A stretch of 60,889 nucleotides of DNA from Mesorhizobium sp. LMG 17147 (GCF_024297145.1 NZ_JANCTC010000026.1:1-60889); one strand, 5' to 3'. Positions 19,253-29,036 are shown, counted from the stretch's first letter. Notes: generated by a model not told the origin, from the letters alone. Made by a program: numbers and translations.

Positions 19253-22200
19253 CTATTCAGCCGCTTCGGCCAATGGCTCGAAGGCGGGTTCGGCAGTTGG
19301 TTGTTCGGTCGCTTCGGAAACCGGTTCGCTCTCGCTGCGGCGCTCGCGCAGCTGCTCGATCACCGCATAGAAGACCGGCACGAACACCAGCGACAGGATC
19401 GTCGCCGCGACCATGCCGCCAAAGACGGTGGTGCCGATCGACTGCCGGCTTGCGGCACCCGCACCTGTGGCGAACATCAGCGGCAGCACGCCGAGGATGA
19501 AGGCGAAGGCGGTCATCAGGATCGGTCGCAGCCGAAGCCGCGCCGCTTCCATTGCGGCGTCGACGATGCTGAGGCCTTCTTCGCGTCGGCGCCGGGCAAA
19601 CTCCACGATCAGAATCGCGTTCTTGGCCGCCAGTCCGATCAGCATGACGAAGCCGATCTGCGAATAGACGTCGATCTGCATGCCGCGCAGCCACAGCACG
19701 ACGAACGCACCGAACAATGCGAGCGGCACCGCCAGCAGCACCATGAACGGCATCGCCCAGCTCTCATATTGCGCGGCCAGGATCAGGAAGACGAAGACGA
19801 TTGCAAGGCCGAAGACGACGGATGCGATCGATCCTGCCTTGAGCTCCTGATAGGTGATGCCGGTCCATTCGTAGCCGAAATCTCTCGGCAATGCCGTGGC
19901 AGCGGCACGCTCCATTGCCGCCACCGCCTGACCGGACGAAAAGCCGGGGGCGGCGCCGCCATTGATCAGCGCCGACGCATTGTTGTTGTAATGCGGCACG
20001 GTCTCGGGGCCGACGATCGGCACAAGCTTGCCCAACGTGCTCAACGGCACCATGCCACCCGACGCATTGCGGACATAGAGCCGCGATATGTCGGCCGGAC
20101 CGGCGCGAGAGTCCTTGTCGGCCTGGATCGTCACCCGGAAGGTGCGGCCGAACAGGTTGAAATCGTTCACATAGAGCGAGCCGAGATAGATCTGCAGCGT
20201 GTTGAAGACGTCCGGCAGGTTGAGCCCGAGCAGCTTCGCCTTGGCGCGATCGAGATCATAGTTGAACTGCGGCGTCGAGGTCGAGAACGACGAGAACAAT
20301 TGCTGCGGGTTGAGCTCGGGCTGCTTGCGCGCCTCGGCAATCACGGCTTGCGTCGCATCGTTGAGCGCCACGCTGCCGCGGCCGGTCAGGTCCTCGACCT
20401 GGAACTCGAAGCCACCGGTGGTGCCGATGCCCGGGATCGACGGCGGGTCGAAGCTCAGCGCAAAAGCGTCCGGAATTTGCAGCAGCTTGTTGCGCACGTC
20501 GGCCACGAGCTTCGAGGCGCTCTGGTCGGGGCCGCGTTCGTCCCATGGCTTCAGGATCGCGAATTCGACCGCCGAGTTCGACTGCGCGGCACTGGTCAGG
20601 AAATTCAAGCCGCTGATCGAGCCGACGATGTCGACGCCGGGCGTGTTTTGCAGGATGTCGCGCGCCTTTTGCGCCACCGCATCGGTGCGTTCCAGCGAGG
20701 CCCCGTCGGGGAGCTGGATGACGACGAAGAAATAGCCCTGGTCCTCGACCGGAAGGAAGGTCGACGGCAGGCGCTGCCAGACGAAATAGGTCGCGACAAG
20801 TCCGGCCGCGAACACGCCGAGCATGATCCAGCGCAGGCGGATGAGAATGCGTACGCCATTCGCATAGGCATGCGCCAGCCGTTCGAAGCCTGTGTTGAAC
20901 CAGCGGAACAGCACGAACTGGGTTTCCGGCCGGTGGCGCAGGAAGGCGGCGCTGAGCGACGGGGTAAGCGTCAGCGAGACGAAGGCCGAGATGCCGAAGG
21001 AGATCGCGACGGTCAGGGCGAACTGGTTGTAGAGCCGGCCGGACACGCCGGGAATGAAGGCGACCGGCACGAACACGGCCATCAGCACGGCGGTCGTGGC
21101 GATGATCGGGCCCGTGACCTCGGCCATCGCCGTGCGCGTGGCAGCCAGAGGTTTGAGGCCGGCCTCAAGTTGGCGTTCGACATTCTCGACGACGACGATG
21201 GCGTCGTCGACGACGAGGCCGATCGCCAGCACCATGCCGAGCAGGCTGAGCATGTTCAGCGAGAAGCCAAGCATATGCATGACGGCCAGCGTCGTCACCA
21301 GCGACACCGGAATTGCGATCGTCGGGATGATCGTGGTGCGCCAGCTTTGCAGGAAGATGAACACCACGGCGACGACCAGGACTAGCGCTTCGCCGAGCGT
21401 GATCAGCACGTCGTGCATTGAGGCCGAAACGAAACGTGTCGTATCGTAATGCATGGCGTAGCTGACGCCCTTCGGGAAACGGGCTGACAGCTCCTGCATC
21501 TTGTCCTTGACGCGCTGCTGCAGATCGAGCGCGTTGGAGCCCGGCATCTGGTAGACCGCGAGCACCACCGTCGGGTCCTTGCCGAAGAAGGCCGACGACG
21601 AATATTGCAGCGCACCGAGTTCGATGCGCGCAACGTCGCGCAGCCTGACCAGCGAGCCGTTGGCGGTATTGGCCCGCACGACGATGTCGCCGAACTCCTT
21701 GGGATCGCTCAGCCTGCCGACGGCGTTGACCTGCATCTCGAAGGCAGTGCCGGCCGGAGCCGGTGATTGCCCGATCTTGCCGGCCGCCACCTGAACGTTC
21801 TGCTCGGCGACGGCGTTCTGCACGTCGACGGCGGTAATGCCGAGATTGGCGAGCTTGTCGGGGTCGAGCCAAATGCGCATCGAATAGCGCCGCTCGCCGA
21901 AGATCTGCACGTCGCCGACGCCGGGCAGCCGCTTCAGCGGATCGACCACCTGCAGATAGGCGAGATTGCTCAGCGCGACCGGGTTGACGGAACCGTCCGG
22001 CGAGGTGAGGTCGACGATCAGGACGAAGTTCGGGTTCTGCTTCTTGATCGTCACGCCGCCCTGATTGACGATGGCCGGCAGCGAGGAAGCCGCCTGCGAA
22101 ACGCGGTTCTGGACGTCGACGGCCGCCGTGCTCAGATCGTAGCCGACGTCGAAGGTGATGGTGATCGTCGACGAGCCGTCATTGGAGCTCGACGACGACA

Positions 22201-22432
22201 TATAGATCATGCCTTGGACGCCGTTGATTTGCTGTTCGAGCGGTGTCGTCACCGTGTCGGCGACGACCTGCGCGCTGGCGCCCGGGTAGTGGGCGCTGAC
22301 CACGACCTGGGGAGGCGTGATGTCGGGAAATTGCGAGACCGGCAGAAGGAAATAAGAGATACCCCCGGCGAGCACCATGATGATGGCGATCGCCGACGCA
22401 AAGATCGGACGATGGATGAAGAAGTTTACCAT
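19253..22432 (-). CDS. RND multidrug efflux pump, HAE1 type
   Basis: The 1059-residue inner-membrane pump begins MVNFFIHRPIFASAIAIIM, the typical first helix, and has 12 predicted membrane segments with two large periplasmic loops. The proton-relay aspartates are present in GLVVDDAIVVVENVER (near residue 405). QQINGVQGMIYMSSSS and the last helices (LMFATGAGAASRQSIGTTVFGG) are family signatures. It exports hydrophobic drugs or plant phenolics from the periplasm or membrane using the proton gradient. It overlaps the small upstream gene by 7 bases. The operon starts at the paired TetR operators near 22.88 kb. Confidence 0.94.
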   Translation of the reverse strand: MVNFFIHRPIFASAIAIIMVLAGGISYFLLPVSQFPDITPPQVVVSAHYPGASAQVVADTVTTPLEQQINGVQGMIYMSSSSSNDGSSTITITFDVGYDLSTAAVDVQNRVSQAASSLPAIVNQGGVTIKKQNPNFVLIVDLTSPDGSVNPVALSNLAYLQVVDPLKRLPGVGDVQIFGERRYSMRIWLDPDKLANLGITAVDVQNAVAEQNVQVAAGKIGQSPAPAGTAFEMQVNAVGRLSDPKEFGDIVVRANTANGSLVRLRDVARIELGALQYSSSAFFGKDPTVVLAVYQMPGSNALDLQQRVKDKMQELSARFPKGVSYAMHYDTTRFVSASMHDVLITLGEALVLVVAVVFIFLQSWRTTIIPTIAIPVSLVTTLAVMHMLGFSLNMLSLLGMVLAIGLVVDDAIVVVENVERQLEAGLKPLAATRTAMAEVTGPIIATTAVLMAVFVPVAFIPGVSGRLYNQFALTVAISFGISAFVSLTLTPSLSAAFLRHRPETQFVLFRWFNTGFERLAHAYANGVRILIRLRWIMLGVFAAGLVATYFVWQRLPSTFLPVEDQGYFFVVIQLPDGASLERTDAVAQKARDILQNTPGVDIVGSISGLNFLTSAAQSNSAVEFAILKPWDERGPDQSASKLVADVRNKLLQIPDAFALSFDPPSIPGIGTTGGFEFQVEDLTGRGSVALNDATQAVIAEARKQPELNPQQLFSSFSTSTPQFNYDLDRAKAKLLGLNLPDVFNTLQIYLGSLYVNDFNLFGRTFRVTIQADKDSRAGPADISRLYVRNASGGMVPLSTLGKLVPIVGPETVPHYNNNASALINGGAAPGFSSGQAVAAMERAAATALPRDFGYEWTGITYQELKAGSIASVVFGLAIVFVFLILAAQYESWAMPFMVLLAVPLALFGAFVVLWLRGMQIDVYSQIGFVMLIGLAAKNAILIVEFARRRREEGLSIVDAAMEAARLRLRPILMTAFAFILGVLPLMFATGAGAASRQSIGTTVFGGMVAATILSLVFVPVFYAVIEQLRERRSESEPVSEATEQPTAEPAFEPLAEAAE

Positions 22433-22701
22433 GAGATGCACGCCTCGCCCGATGCTCTGGCCCGGCCGAAGGCCTTGGCCACCCTGGACAGCCGCCGGCT
22501 GCGCGTTGAGCCGGAATCTTCGAGAAAGCCGAAATCTTGCAGGGGACGACGCGGCGCATTGCGGCGCTCGGCCTGCTCGTCCGCCAGCGTACGCAGCATC
22601 GCCTCGAAAGACCGCGGGTCGACGCGGTCGGCTTTCATCAGCATGCGGATCATCGGATCCCTCACGACTTCATCGATCGTCAGATCATTGCGCTGCGACA
22701 T
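22426..22701 (-). CDS. Small conserved-looking protein leading the RND operon
   Basis: The 91-residue protein starts at ATG 22701 after a good AGGAG site and begins LTIDEVVRDPMIRMLMKADR. The first half is acidic and helical, the second strongly basic (ARRNAPRRP, STRSRRLSR). I do not recognise a named domain. It is the first gene after the repressor-controlled promoter, and its stop overlaps the pump start, so it is translated with the pump. No membrane segment or export signal is seen, so it is probably cytoplasmic, perhaps a regulator or assembly factor. It could be a translational leader with no function of its own. Confidence 0.65.
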   Translation of the reverse strand: MSQRNDLTIDEVVRDPMIRMLMKADRVDPRSFEAMLRTLADEQAERRNAPRRPLQDFGFLEDSGSTRSRRLSRVAKAFGRARASGEACISW

Positions 22702-22834
22702 CGAAGCGGCTCCTGGTTTTGGCGATACGCGGCAAGCCGCGGATCTGGTGTTTTCTTGCTCGCCAGCCGAGGCCGTAAGGTGCGGTTCGTCCCCTTGCCG
22801 ATCGGGGCGGGGCTGATGGCCGGCACTTGCGAGT

Positions 22835-22863
22835 TTGACATGATGCAATGCGGGTGTTACAGG
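22835..22863 (+). promoter_or_regulatory. Predicted promoter of the TetR gene
   Basis: TTGACA (22835-22840), then 17 bases, then TACAGG (22858-22863). The -10 lies inside the first GTTAC-N6-GTAAC operator, which would allow the repressor to silence its own gene. Confidence 0.5.
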
Positions 22864-22871
22864 TAAGTAAC
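22856..22871. promoter_or_regulatory. TetR operator copy 1 (GTTAC-N6-GTAAC)
   Basis: GTTACAGGTAAGTAAC, an inverted repeat with 5-bp arms, overlaps the plus-strand -10 box. It is repeated with the same spacing 25 bp further on. Confidence 0.75.
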
Positions 22872-22879
22872 ATCGCTAA

Positions 22880-22908
22880 CGTTACAGACCGGTAACACCC
22901 TAGTCAAG
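22880..22908 (-). promoter_or_regulatory. Predicted promoter of the efflux operon
   Basis: On the minus strand CTTGAC (22908-22903) is followed after 17 bases by GTAACG (22885-22880). The second operator fills the spacer and -10. The -10 match is poor, as is common for tightly repressed pump promoters. Confidence 0.45.
22881..22896. promoter_or_regulatory. TetR operator copy 2 (GTTAC-N6-GTAAC)
   Basis: GTTACAGACCGGTAAC has the same arms and gap as copy 1 and starts 25 bp from it. The wider arrangement is also symmetrical: GGGTGTTAC at 22852 and GTAACACCC ending at 22900. Confidence 0.75.
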
Positions 22909-22952
22909 AGGTGCACCGAGGGAATTTCGGAAACGCAATCACGGAGGTTTTG

Positions 22953-23534
22953 ATGACAGACGGTGTTGTGGAGCGTGTTCGCCCCCGGGACAGGATCCTG
23001 GAGACGGCACGGGACATGTTTCACAAGCATGGCATTCGCGGCGTCGGCATCGACGCCATCACCGAGGCCGCCGGCACCAACAAGATGACGCTCTACCGGC
23101 ATTTCGAGTCCAAGGACGACCTGATCATCGAATGTCTGCGGGCGACCGCCTGCAGCGCCAACGCGATGTGGGAGAAGTTCGAGGCGGAGAATCCGGGCGA
23201 CAAGCTGGCGCAGCTGCACGCCTGGGTCCGGATGGCGGCCGATTGCCTGATGTCGGATCGCCGCGGTTGCGACATGGCCAACGCCGCCATCGAGCTGAGC
23301 GAGGCCGATCATCCGGCAAGGCAAGTGATCAAGGAACTCAAGGAAGCGCAGCGCGAGCGTCTGGTCTCGCTGTGTCGCGATGCGGGTATCGGACAGGCCG
23401 AGCTTCTCGCCGATACGCTGTCGCTTCTGCTCGAGGGCGCCCGCGTCAGCTTGCAAAGCGTCGGCGCCGAGGGCCCGAGCGCGCAGTTCGTCCGCATGGC
23501 GGAAGGCCTGATCACTTCTTTCAGGGCCAGATAA
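22953..23534 (+). CDS. TetR-family repressor, divergent from the RND pump
   Basis: The 193-residue regulator has a TetR helix-turn-helix at residues 10-55 (RDRILETARDMFHKHGIRGV, then AAGTNKMTLYRHFESKDDL) and a ligand-binding helical domain. ATG 22953 is chosen over upstream codons because it follows GGAGG at the ideal distance. It lies opposite the efflux operon, and both promoters overlap copies of one inverted repeat, so it should repress the pump and itself until it binds a pump substrate. A weak hairpin (23547-23568, CGAAACG/CGTTTCG) follows the stop. Confidence 0.9.
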   Translation: MTDGVVERVRPRDRILETARDMFHKHGIRGVGIDAITEAAGTNKMTLYRHFESKDDLIIECLRATACSANAMWEKFEAENPGDKLAQLHAWVRMAADCLMSDRRGCDMANAAIELSEADHPARQVIKELKEAQRERLVSLCRDAGIGQAELLADTLSLLLEGARVSLQSVGAEGPSAQFVRMAEGLITSFRAR

Positions 23535-23845
23535 TCTCGCAAGCGGCGAAACGATCCGCGGCGTTTCGATTGCGCGCCGTGCCGCCGCGTGATGTCTCGT
23601 CCCATCGCGATGTGCCATCTCGCGTCTCCCTTGCCGATCCTCCGCAGCAGCATTGCTGGCGCGGCGTTGTTTGCTGGTGGTGAGGTAGGATAGGGCCGCC
23701 GGCGAACCGGTGAGAGTGACAAGTGTGACTGGATTCCGCCCGATAAGCCGCGGCGGTCGCAGCGAAGCTCATCGATCCGCGGATCAGCAATCGTGTCCGG
23801 TGCCAGTTACGATCCCAGCATCGCCCGCTATCCCGGCGCCGGAAC

Positions 23846-23967
23846 AAAAAAAGCCCGCTGCCGGGAGGAGGTGGCAGCGGGCTCGATTTCGAATACGGCA
23901 CGGGAGGAGGTGTACCGCACTCAGCGTCGGCATCGCATCTGGGAGGAGTAGATGGCCGACACCTGCG
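23846..23967 (-). ncRNA. nfeR1: NfeR1-like small RNA (alpha-r14 family)
   Basis: On the minus strand an RNA of about 122 nt folds into three hairpins, each with the same loop CTCCTCCC, which is complementary to the ribosome-binding sequence GGGAGGAG. The loops lie at 23941-23948, 23902-23909 and 23863-23870, exactly 39 nt apart. The last hairpin is an 11-bp G/C stem followed by seven T, a standard terminator. This matches what is known of the alpha-r14 sRNAs of rhizobia (NfeR1 in Sinorhizobium meliloti), which bind mRNAs with these loops and affect osmoadaptation and nodulation efficiency. The 3' end is well fixed. The 5' end is inferred from a GATAGT box (23972-23977) and the usual length, so it may be off by several bases. 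Confidence 0.8.
23852..23883 (-). terminator. Rho-independent terminator of the sRNA
   Basis: AGCCCGCTGCC and GGCAGCGGGCT (11-bp perfect stem, 10-nt loop) are followed on the minus strand by TTTTTTT (23852-23846). The loop contains the third anti-Shine-Dalgarno motif, so the hairpin serves both ends. It could also stop read-through from the upstream LacI gene. Confidence 0.85.
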
Positions 23968-24086
23968 AAACTATCAATTGCCCAATGATTCGGCAACCAA
24001 AAAAGTTGCATAGGTGATGTGCAGATTTGCGGTATCAACCGAATTTTAACGATCAAGGCCCGAGCGACCATCGCCCCCGCACGACA

Positions 24087-25109
24087 TCACTGCACCGGGA
24101 CATTTTCCTTGAAGATCAGGCGCGGCTCGATGAATTTCCGCGTCAGATAGGGCGCCGACGAGGCGATCGAGCCGAGCAGGCGAATGACCGACTGTTCGGC
24201 GATCAGCCGCGCATTCTGGTCGATGACGACGTCGAGCAGATCGTCGACCAGATAGCCGCGCGTCTCGCGCGTCAGGTCATGGCAGATGAACACCGGCTTC
24301 GTCCGCGGCCTGGCTTCGAGCAATGCTTTTGCCACGCCCGAGCGCCCGGCGCCGATACAGTAGATGCCGAGCAGCTCCGGCTCGTTGTGCAGCGCCTTCA
24401 TGGTCGCGGTATAACTGACCTCCGGCTCGTCGTTGATCTCGACGGCGCTGGTGACGACCAGGTTGGGGAACTCCTCGCCGAGCACCGAGCGAAAGCCCAT
24501 CTCGCGTTCCTCGTGGCCGCGATAGGAACGTGAGCCGACCACCATCGCCAGATGGCCTTGGCGGCCGCCGAGGAACCGTCCCATCAGCAGCGCCGCGGTG
24601 CGGCCGGCCCCCCTGTTGTCGATGCCGACATAAGCTGAGCGCGGCGCGCCGGGAACGTCGGACACCAGCGTGACCAGGCGGATGCCGGCCTCGACGATCT
24701 CGCGCAAGATGTTGCGCGTTCTCGGATGGTCGATGGCGATGACGCCGACACCGTTCGCCTTGAGCGAGAGGTTTTCGACGGCCGTCTGCAAGGCACTCGG
24801 CGAGATGCCGGCGAGCTTGTGGATGCGGCAGGAGGCGACCAGCGGCAGGCGCGCCGCATAATCCTCGATGTGCCTGGCCAGATCGGCCATGAAGGCATTG
24901 CTGCCCATCGGCAGGAAGAATTCGAGATGTGCCGGCCGCGAGGGCAACGCGACCTGGTCGACGACCGGCAGATAGCCGAGCTGCTTGGCCGCCTCCATCA
25001 CGCGCTGCCGGTTGGCGGCACTCGCCCCCGGCCGGTTGTTGAGCACACGGTCGACCGTCGCGGTCGACAGGCCGCAGCTCCTGGCAATATCCGAAACGGT
25101 GGCTTTCAT
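24087..25109 (-). CDS. LacI-family transcriptional regulator
   Basis: The 340-residue protein has an N-terminal LacI helix-turn-helix (VSDIARSCGLSTATVDRVLN, residues 5-24), a hinge helix and a periplasmic-binding-type effector domain (VIAIDHPRTRNILREIVEAG; GRQGHLAMVVGSRSYRGHEE). VDRVLN instead of the common VSRVLN is usual in the branch that controls rhizobial inositol or sugar transport. It is last in the minus-strand operon behind the ABC ATPase (57-bp gap), so it is probably transcribed with the importer it regulates. Confidence 0.9.
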   Translation of the reverse strand: MKATVSDIARSCGLSTATVDRVLNNRPGASAANRQRVMEAAKQLGYLPVVDQVALPSRPAHLEFFLPMGSNAFMADLARHIEDYAARLPLVASCRIHKLAGISPSALQTAVENLSLKANGVGVIAIDHPRTRNILREIVEAGIRLVTLVSDVPGAPRSAYVGIDNRGAGRTAALLMGRFLGGRQGHLAMVVGSRSYRGHEEREMGFRSVLGEEFPNLVVTSAVEINDEPEVSYTATMKALHNEPELLGIYCIGAGRSGVAKALLEARPRTKPVFICHDLTRETRGYLVDDLLDVVIDQNARLIAEQSVIRLLGSIASSAPYLTRKFIEPRLIFKENVPVQ

Positions 25110-25166
25110 GTCGCAACCATGTGGCGAGGCGATCCAGTGCCTCGACGATAAGCCCGGCCCGGCTGC

Positions 25167-25961
<795 letters not shown>

Positions 25962-25964
25962 GGT

Positions 25965-26951
25965 TCAAGTCCCTGCCTGATGCCGGCGTTCCAGCCATGA
26001 GTGGAGCGCCATCATGCCGAGGATGATGGCGCCGATGAAGATGTTGTAGGCAAGGCCCGGCACACCGATCAGCACGATGCCGTTGCGCATCACGCGCAGG
26101 ATCAGGATACCGAGCACCGTGCCGATGATTGTGCCGCGCCCGCCGGTCAGCGCCGTGCCGCCGATCACTACCATGGCGATGACTTCGAGCTCGTAGCCGG
26201 TGCCGCTGTTGGGGTTGGCCGCCGAGGTACGCAGCGAGGAGATGACGCCGGCGAGCGAGGCCAGGATCGACGACAGGATGAACAGGCCGATCTTGACGCC
26301 GCTGACATTGACGCCGCGCGCCCTTGCAGCACTCGGGTTGCCGCCGGCCGCCTGGATCCAGTTGCCGGTCCGGCTCTGCGTCAGCACGTAGCCGAGCGCG
26401 ATTGCGGCGGCGATGAACCAGAACAGCGACATATAGATACGGAACGGCCCGATGAAGAAATCGCCGACCAGGGCTTCCGCCAGCCAGCTGCCCTCGGCGC
26501 TCCAGGTCCGCTGCGGAAACCCGCTGGTGACGAACAAAGCGGTGCCGCGCACCACCAGCAGCATGCCAAGCGTCACCAGGAAGGACGGGATCTTGAGCTG
26601 CGTCACGAACCAGCCATTGACCAGTCCGATGAAGGCAGCGACCACCAGCGCAACGACGAAGGCGGCTTCGAGCGAGGCGACGCCGCTGTTGAACAAGGTC
26701 CACATCAGGACCGGCGAGAAGCCGAACACCGAGCCGACCGAGAGGTCGAATTCGCCTGATGTCATCAACAGCGTCATCGCCAGCGCGATCAGCCCGAGTT
26801 CGACCGTGAAGGCCAGCGTGTTCGAGATGTTTTGCGGCGACAGGAAGTCGTGGTTGATGCCCCAGAACACGGCGATCTCGATGACGAGCAGCACGAACGG
26901 CCCGAACTCAGGCCGCGCGATCGAGCGTTGGATAAGAGAACGATTTTCCAC
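25965..26951 (-). CDS. Sugar ABC transporter permease (FrcC/RbsC type)
   Basis: The 328-residue membrane protein has the CUT2 signatures TSGEFDLSVGSVFGFSPVL and GYELEVIAMVVIGGTALTGG, plus about eight to ten hydrophobic helices. GTG 26951 begins VENRSLIQRSIARPEFGP, just before the first helix. The open frame continues about 30 codons further upstream, so the start is uncertain. It lies between the binding-protein gene (106-bp gap) and the ATPase. Confidence 0.88.
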   Translation of the reverse strand: MENRSLIQRSIARPEFGPFVLLVIEIAVFWGINHDFLSPQNISNTLAFTVELGLIALAMTLLMTSGEFDLSVGSVFGFSPVLMWTLFNSGVASLEAAFVVALVVAAFIGLVNGWFVTQLKIPSFLVTLGMLLVVRGTALFVTSGFPQRTWSAEGSWLAEALVGDFFIGPFRIYMSLFWFIAAAIALGYVLTQSRTGNWIQAAGGNPSAARARGVNVSGVKIGLFILSSILASLAGVISSLRTSAANPNSGTGYELEVIAMVVIGGTALTGGRGTIIGTVLGILILRVMRNGIVLIGVPGLAYNIFIGAIILGMMALHSWLERRHQAGT

Positions 26952-27057
26952 CTTGGACCCGCGATAGGATTGGATTTGGCCGAGACAGCAAGCGGTTCGG
27001 CGGAATGATGAGACTGTCACGGCCGCCAAAGCGGCCGTGACCAACTCGATCGCGGAC

Positions 27058-27990
27058 CTATTTGCCGGACAGGATCTTGTCGTATACCGCGGCGGTGTCC
27101 TTCTCGTAGAGCGCGCCGGTGATCACGTCGAAGCCTGGCGGGATACCGCTTGCCGCCATGTTGGCGAGCGAGAGCGCGACGTAGCTGGTCGCCTGCGGAT
27201 CCTGCCACTGCGCGGCATTGACGTAGCCGTTCAGCACTTCCTGGGTGGTGTCGAGCGAGTTGCCCCAGCCGACGACCGGGATTTCGCCCGGCTTGACGCC
27301 GACCTGGTCAAACACCCGCTTGATCGAACCGGTGACCAGGTCGCCGAGGCCGATAACCGCCTTGACCTTGGCCCTGTTGGCGGTGAGGTAATCGACCATG
27401 CGGTTGATCACTTCGGCCTGGTCGAGCGTCGCTTCGGTGATCTCGTAGGTGATGCCGAGCGGCTCGAACACGCTCTTGATGCCTTCCTCTTCCTGGACGC
27501 CATAGGTGGCGCCGGGAACCTCGACCGGCATCCAGACGAAGTCGCCCTTCTTCACAAGGCCCTTGTCGACCAGATACTGCGCCCAGTGCTTGCCGAAGGT
27601 GACGTTGTCGCCGCCGACATAGGCGTTGAAGTCCGCCTTCGGGTCGGGCGTGTTGAAGTTGATGATCGGGATGTTCGCCGCCCGCGCTTCCTTGACGATC
27701 TCGACAAGGCTGCCCGGATCAGGGCTGGTCGTGGTGATGCCGTCGGCCTTCGCGGAAATCGCGGCGCGAATAGCCTCCTGCTGCGACGCCACGTCGCCAT
27801 TGTGGAACGATGTGTTGACAGTGTTTCCGGTGTCCGCCGCCCATTGCTTGGCGCCGGCAAGGAAGTAGGTCCAGACCGGATCGGCCGGGCCGCCATGCGA
27901 AATCCAGTAGAACGTCTTGGCCTGTGCCGCGGCCGGAATGGCCAGCGCCACTACCAAGCCAAGTACAAGCAGTCTTAGCCTCGTCAGCAT
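27058..27990 (-). CDS. Sugar ABC transporter periplasmic binding protein (Frc/Rbs type)
   Basis: The 310-residue protein has a signal peptide MLTRLRLLVLGLVVALAIPA cleaved after AAQA, then a type I periplasmic-binding fold with KTFYWISHGGPADPVWTYFL, TSPDPGSLVEIVKEA and VVGWGNSL. ATG 27990 is supported by GGGAGGAAATCAA. That GGGAGGA sequence is also a perfect partner for the CTCCTCCC loops of the nearby sRNA. The catabolic genes in this operon suggest an aldose or sugar acid as ligand. Confidence 0.9.
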   Translation of the reverse strand: MLTRLRLLVLGLVVALAIPAAAQAKTFYWISHGGPADPVWTYFLAGAKQWAADTGNTVNTSFHNGDVASQQEAIRAAISAKADGITTTSPDPGSLVEIVKEARAANIPIINFNTPDPKADFNAYVGGDNVTFGKHWAQYLVDKGLVKKGDFVWMPVEVPGATYGVQEEEGIKSVFEPLGITYEITEATLDQAEVINRMVDYLTANRAKVKAVIGLGDLVTGSIKRVFDQVGVKPGEIPVVGWGNSLDTTQEVLNGYVNAAQWQDPQATSYVALSLANMAASGIPPGFDVITGALYEKDTAAVYDKILSGK

Positions 27991-28241
27991 TTGATTTCCT
28001 CCCATTTGAACCGAACTCCTCCTCCGACGACGATCACCGCGAAAAGCCGTGCGCGGCCAAAACGGTGGTCGCATTTTGCCAGCGTCGACCTGGGCGCATT
28101 AGAGCATTCCCTTTTTCGATCGATGGCAAGCCTCGATTGTCAATGGACGTTGGCGCAAAGCACGACGCCATCAGCAATCCCATCAGATTGCATCAGTTAG
28201 GCTGATATTTTCCGGGCGGCCGACGATCGGCCCTGCGACCG

Positions 28242-29036
28242 TCACGCAATGCCGCGCGGCGGCGCGCCGAGCACGGATTGCTCTAGGTCGATAAGCGTCC
28301 CGGTCATCAGCCCGGAGGCGTCGCTGAGCAGGAACAGCGTTAGCTGGGCGACTTCGTCCATGGTCAGCAATCGACCAAGCGGCAGGCCGGCGGCGGCGAT
28401 CTTTGCCCAGTTTTCGCCCTTGCCCAGCGTGCGCGCCTGCATCTCTTGTTCGGCCGGCGTCGCTACCCAGCCCATGTTGATGCCGTTGACGCGGATGCGA
28501 TCGGAAAGATGCGCGTTGGCAATGTTTCTGGTCAGCGTCGAAAGCGCGCCCTTGGTGGCGGAATAGATGGCAAGGTCCGGCGCACCGCAATGCGCATTCA
28601 CCGACAGTATGTTGACGATGGCGCCCGCCGCCTGCCGTGTCTTCATGTCGGCTACGGCCGCTTGCATGAGGAAGAACGGCGCGCGCGCATTGACGGAAAA
28701 CAACCTGTCCCAGTCGTCGATTGTGCCAGTTTCCAGCGAGGCCCGGTCGGTGAGGGCCGCAGCGTTCACCAGACAATCGATGCGGCCGAGTCTTTTGATC
28801 GCTTCCGCCATGACAGCTGCAGGCGCGGCCGGATCTCCAAGCTCGGCCTGGATGAAGACGACGGGCCGGCTTGGTCGTGAAAGCTCTTCGGCGATGCGTG
28901 CGCCACGCTCGGCATTGCGGCCGACAATGGCGATCCCTTCGCCGCCGCCGGCTGAGGCCAGCCGGGCGATGGTCTCGCCAAGCCCTTGCGTCCCGCCGGT
29001 AACGACAAGGGTCTTGCCCTCAAGAGCGACGATCAA
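28242..29036 (-). CDS. SDR-family oxidoreductase
   Basis: The 264-residue SDR has TGGTQGLG near residue 13, VNAAAL in place of NNAG, Ser in NILSVNAHCG, and YSATK as the Tyr/Lys pair, so the catalytic residues are present. No ATG fits. TTG 29036, after GGGAGAG, is the best start. It lies 77 bases after the FAH gene and 251 bases before the binding-protein gene on the same strand. It probably oxidises the imported sugar (or a lactol form) to a lactone or keto acid. Confidence 0.82.
   Translation of the reverse strand: MIVALEGKTLVVTGGTQGLGETIARLASAGGGEGIAIVGRNAERGARIAEELSRPSRPVVFIQAELGDPAAPAAVMAEAIKRLGRIDCLVNAAALTDRASLETGTIDDWDRLFSVNARAPFFLMQAAVADMKTRQAAGAIVNILSVNAHCGAPDLAIYSATKGALSTLTRNIANAHLSDRIRVNGINMGWVATPAEQEMQARTLGKGENWAKIAAAGLPLGRLLTMDEVAQLTLFLLSDASGLMTGTLIDLEQSVLGAPPRGIA

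Noticed and set aside
19235..21385. 716-codon plus-strand ORF over the RND pump
   Set aside because: Composition is dominated by Arg, His, Asp and Gln with no membrane or domain pattern; the antisense RND gene has clear family motifs.
23941..24010. Short plus-strand ORF after GGGAGGAG within the sRNA locus (about 19 codons)
   Set aside because: The GGGAGGAG copies are complements of the sRNA loops, and the hairpins and T-run fit a minus-strand RNA far better.
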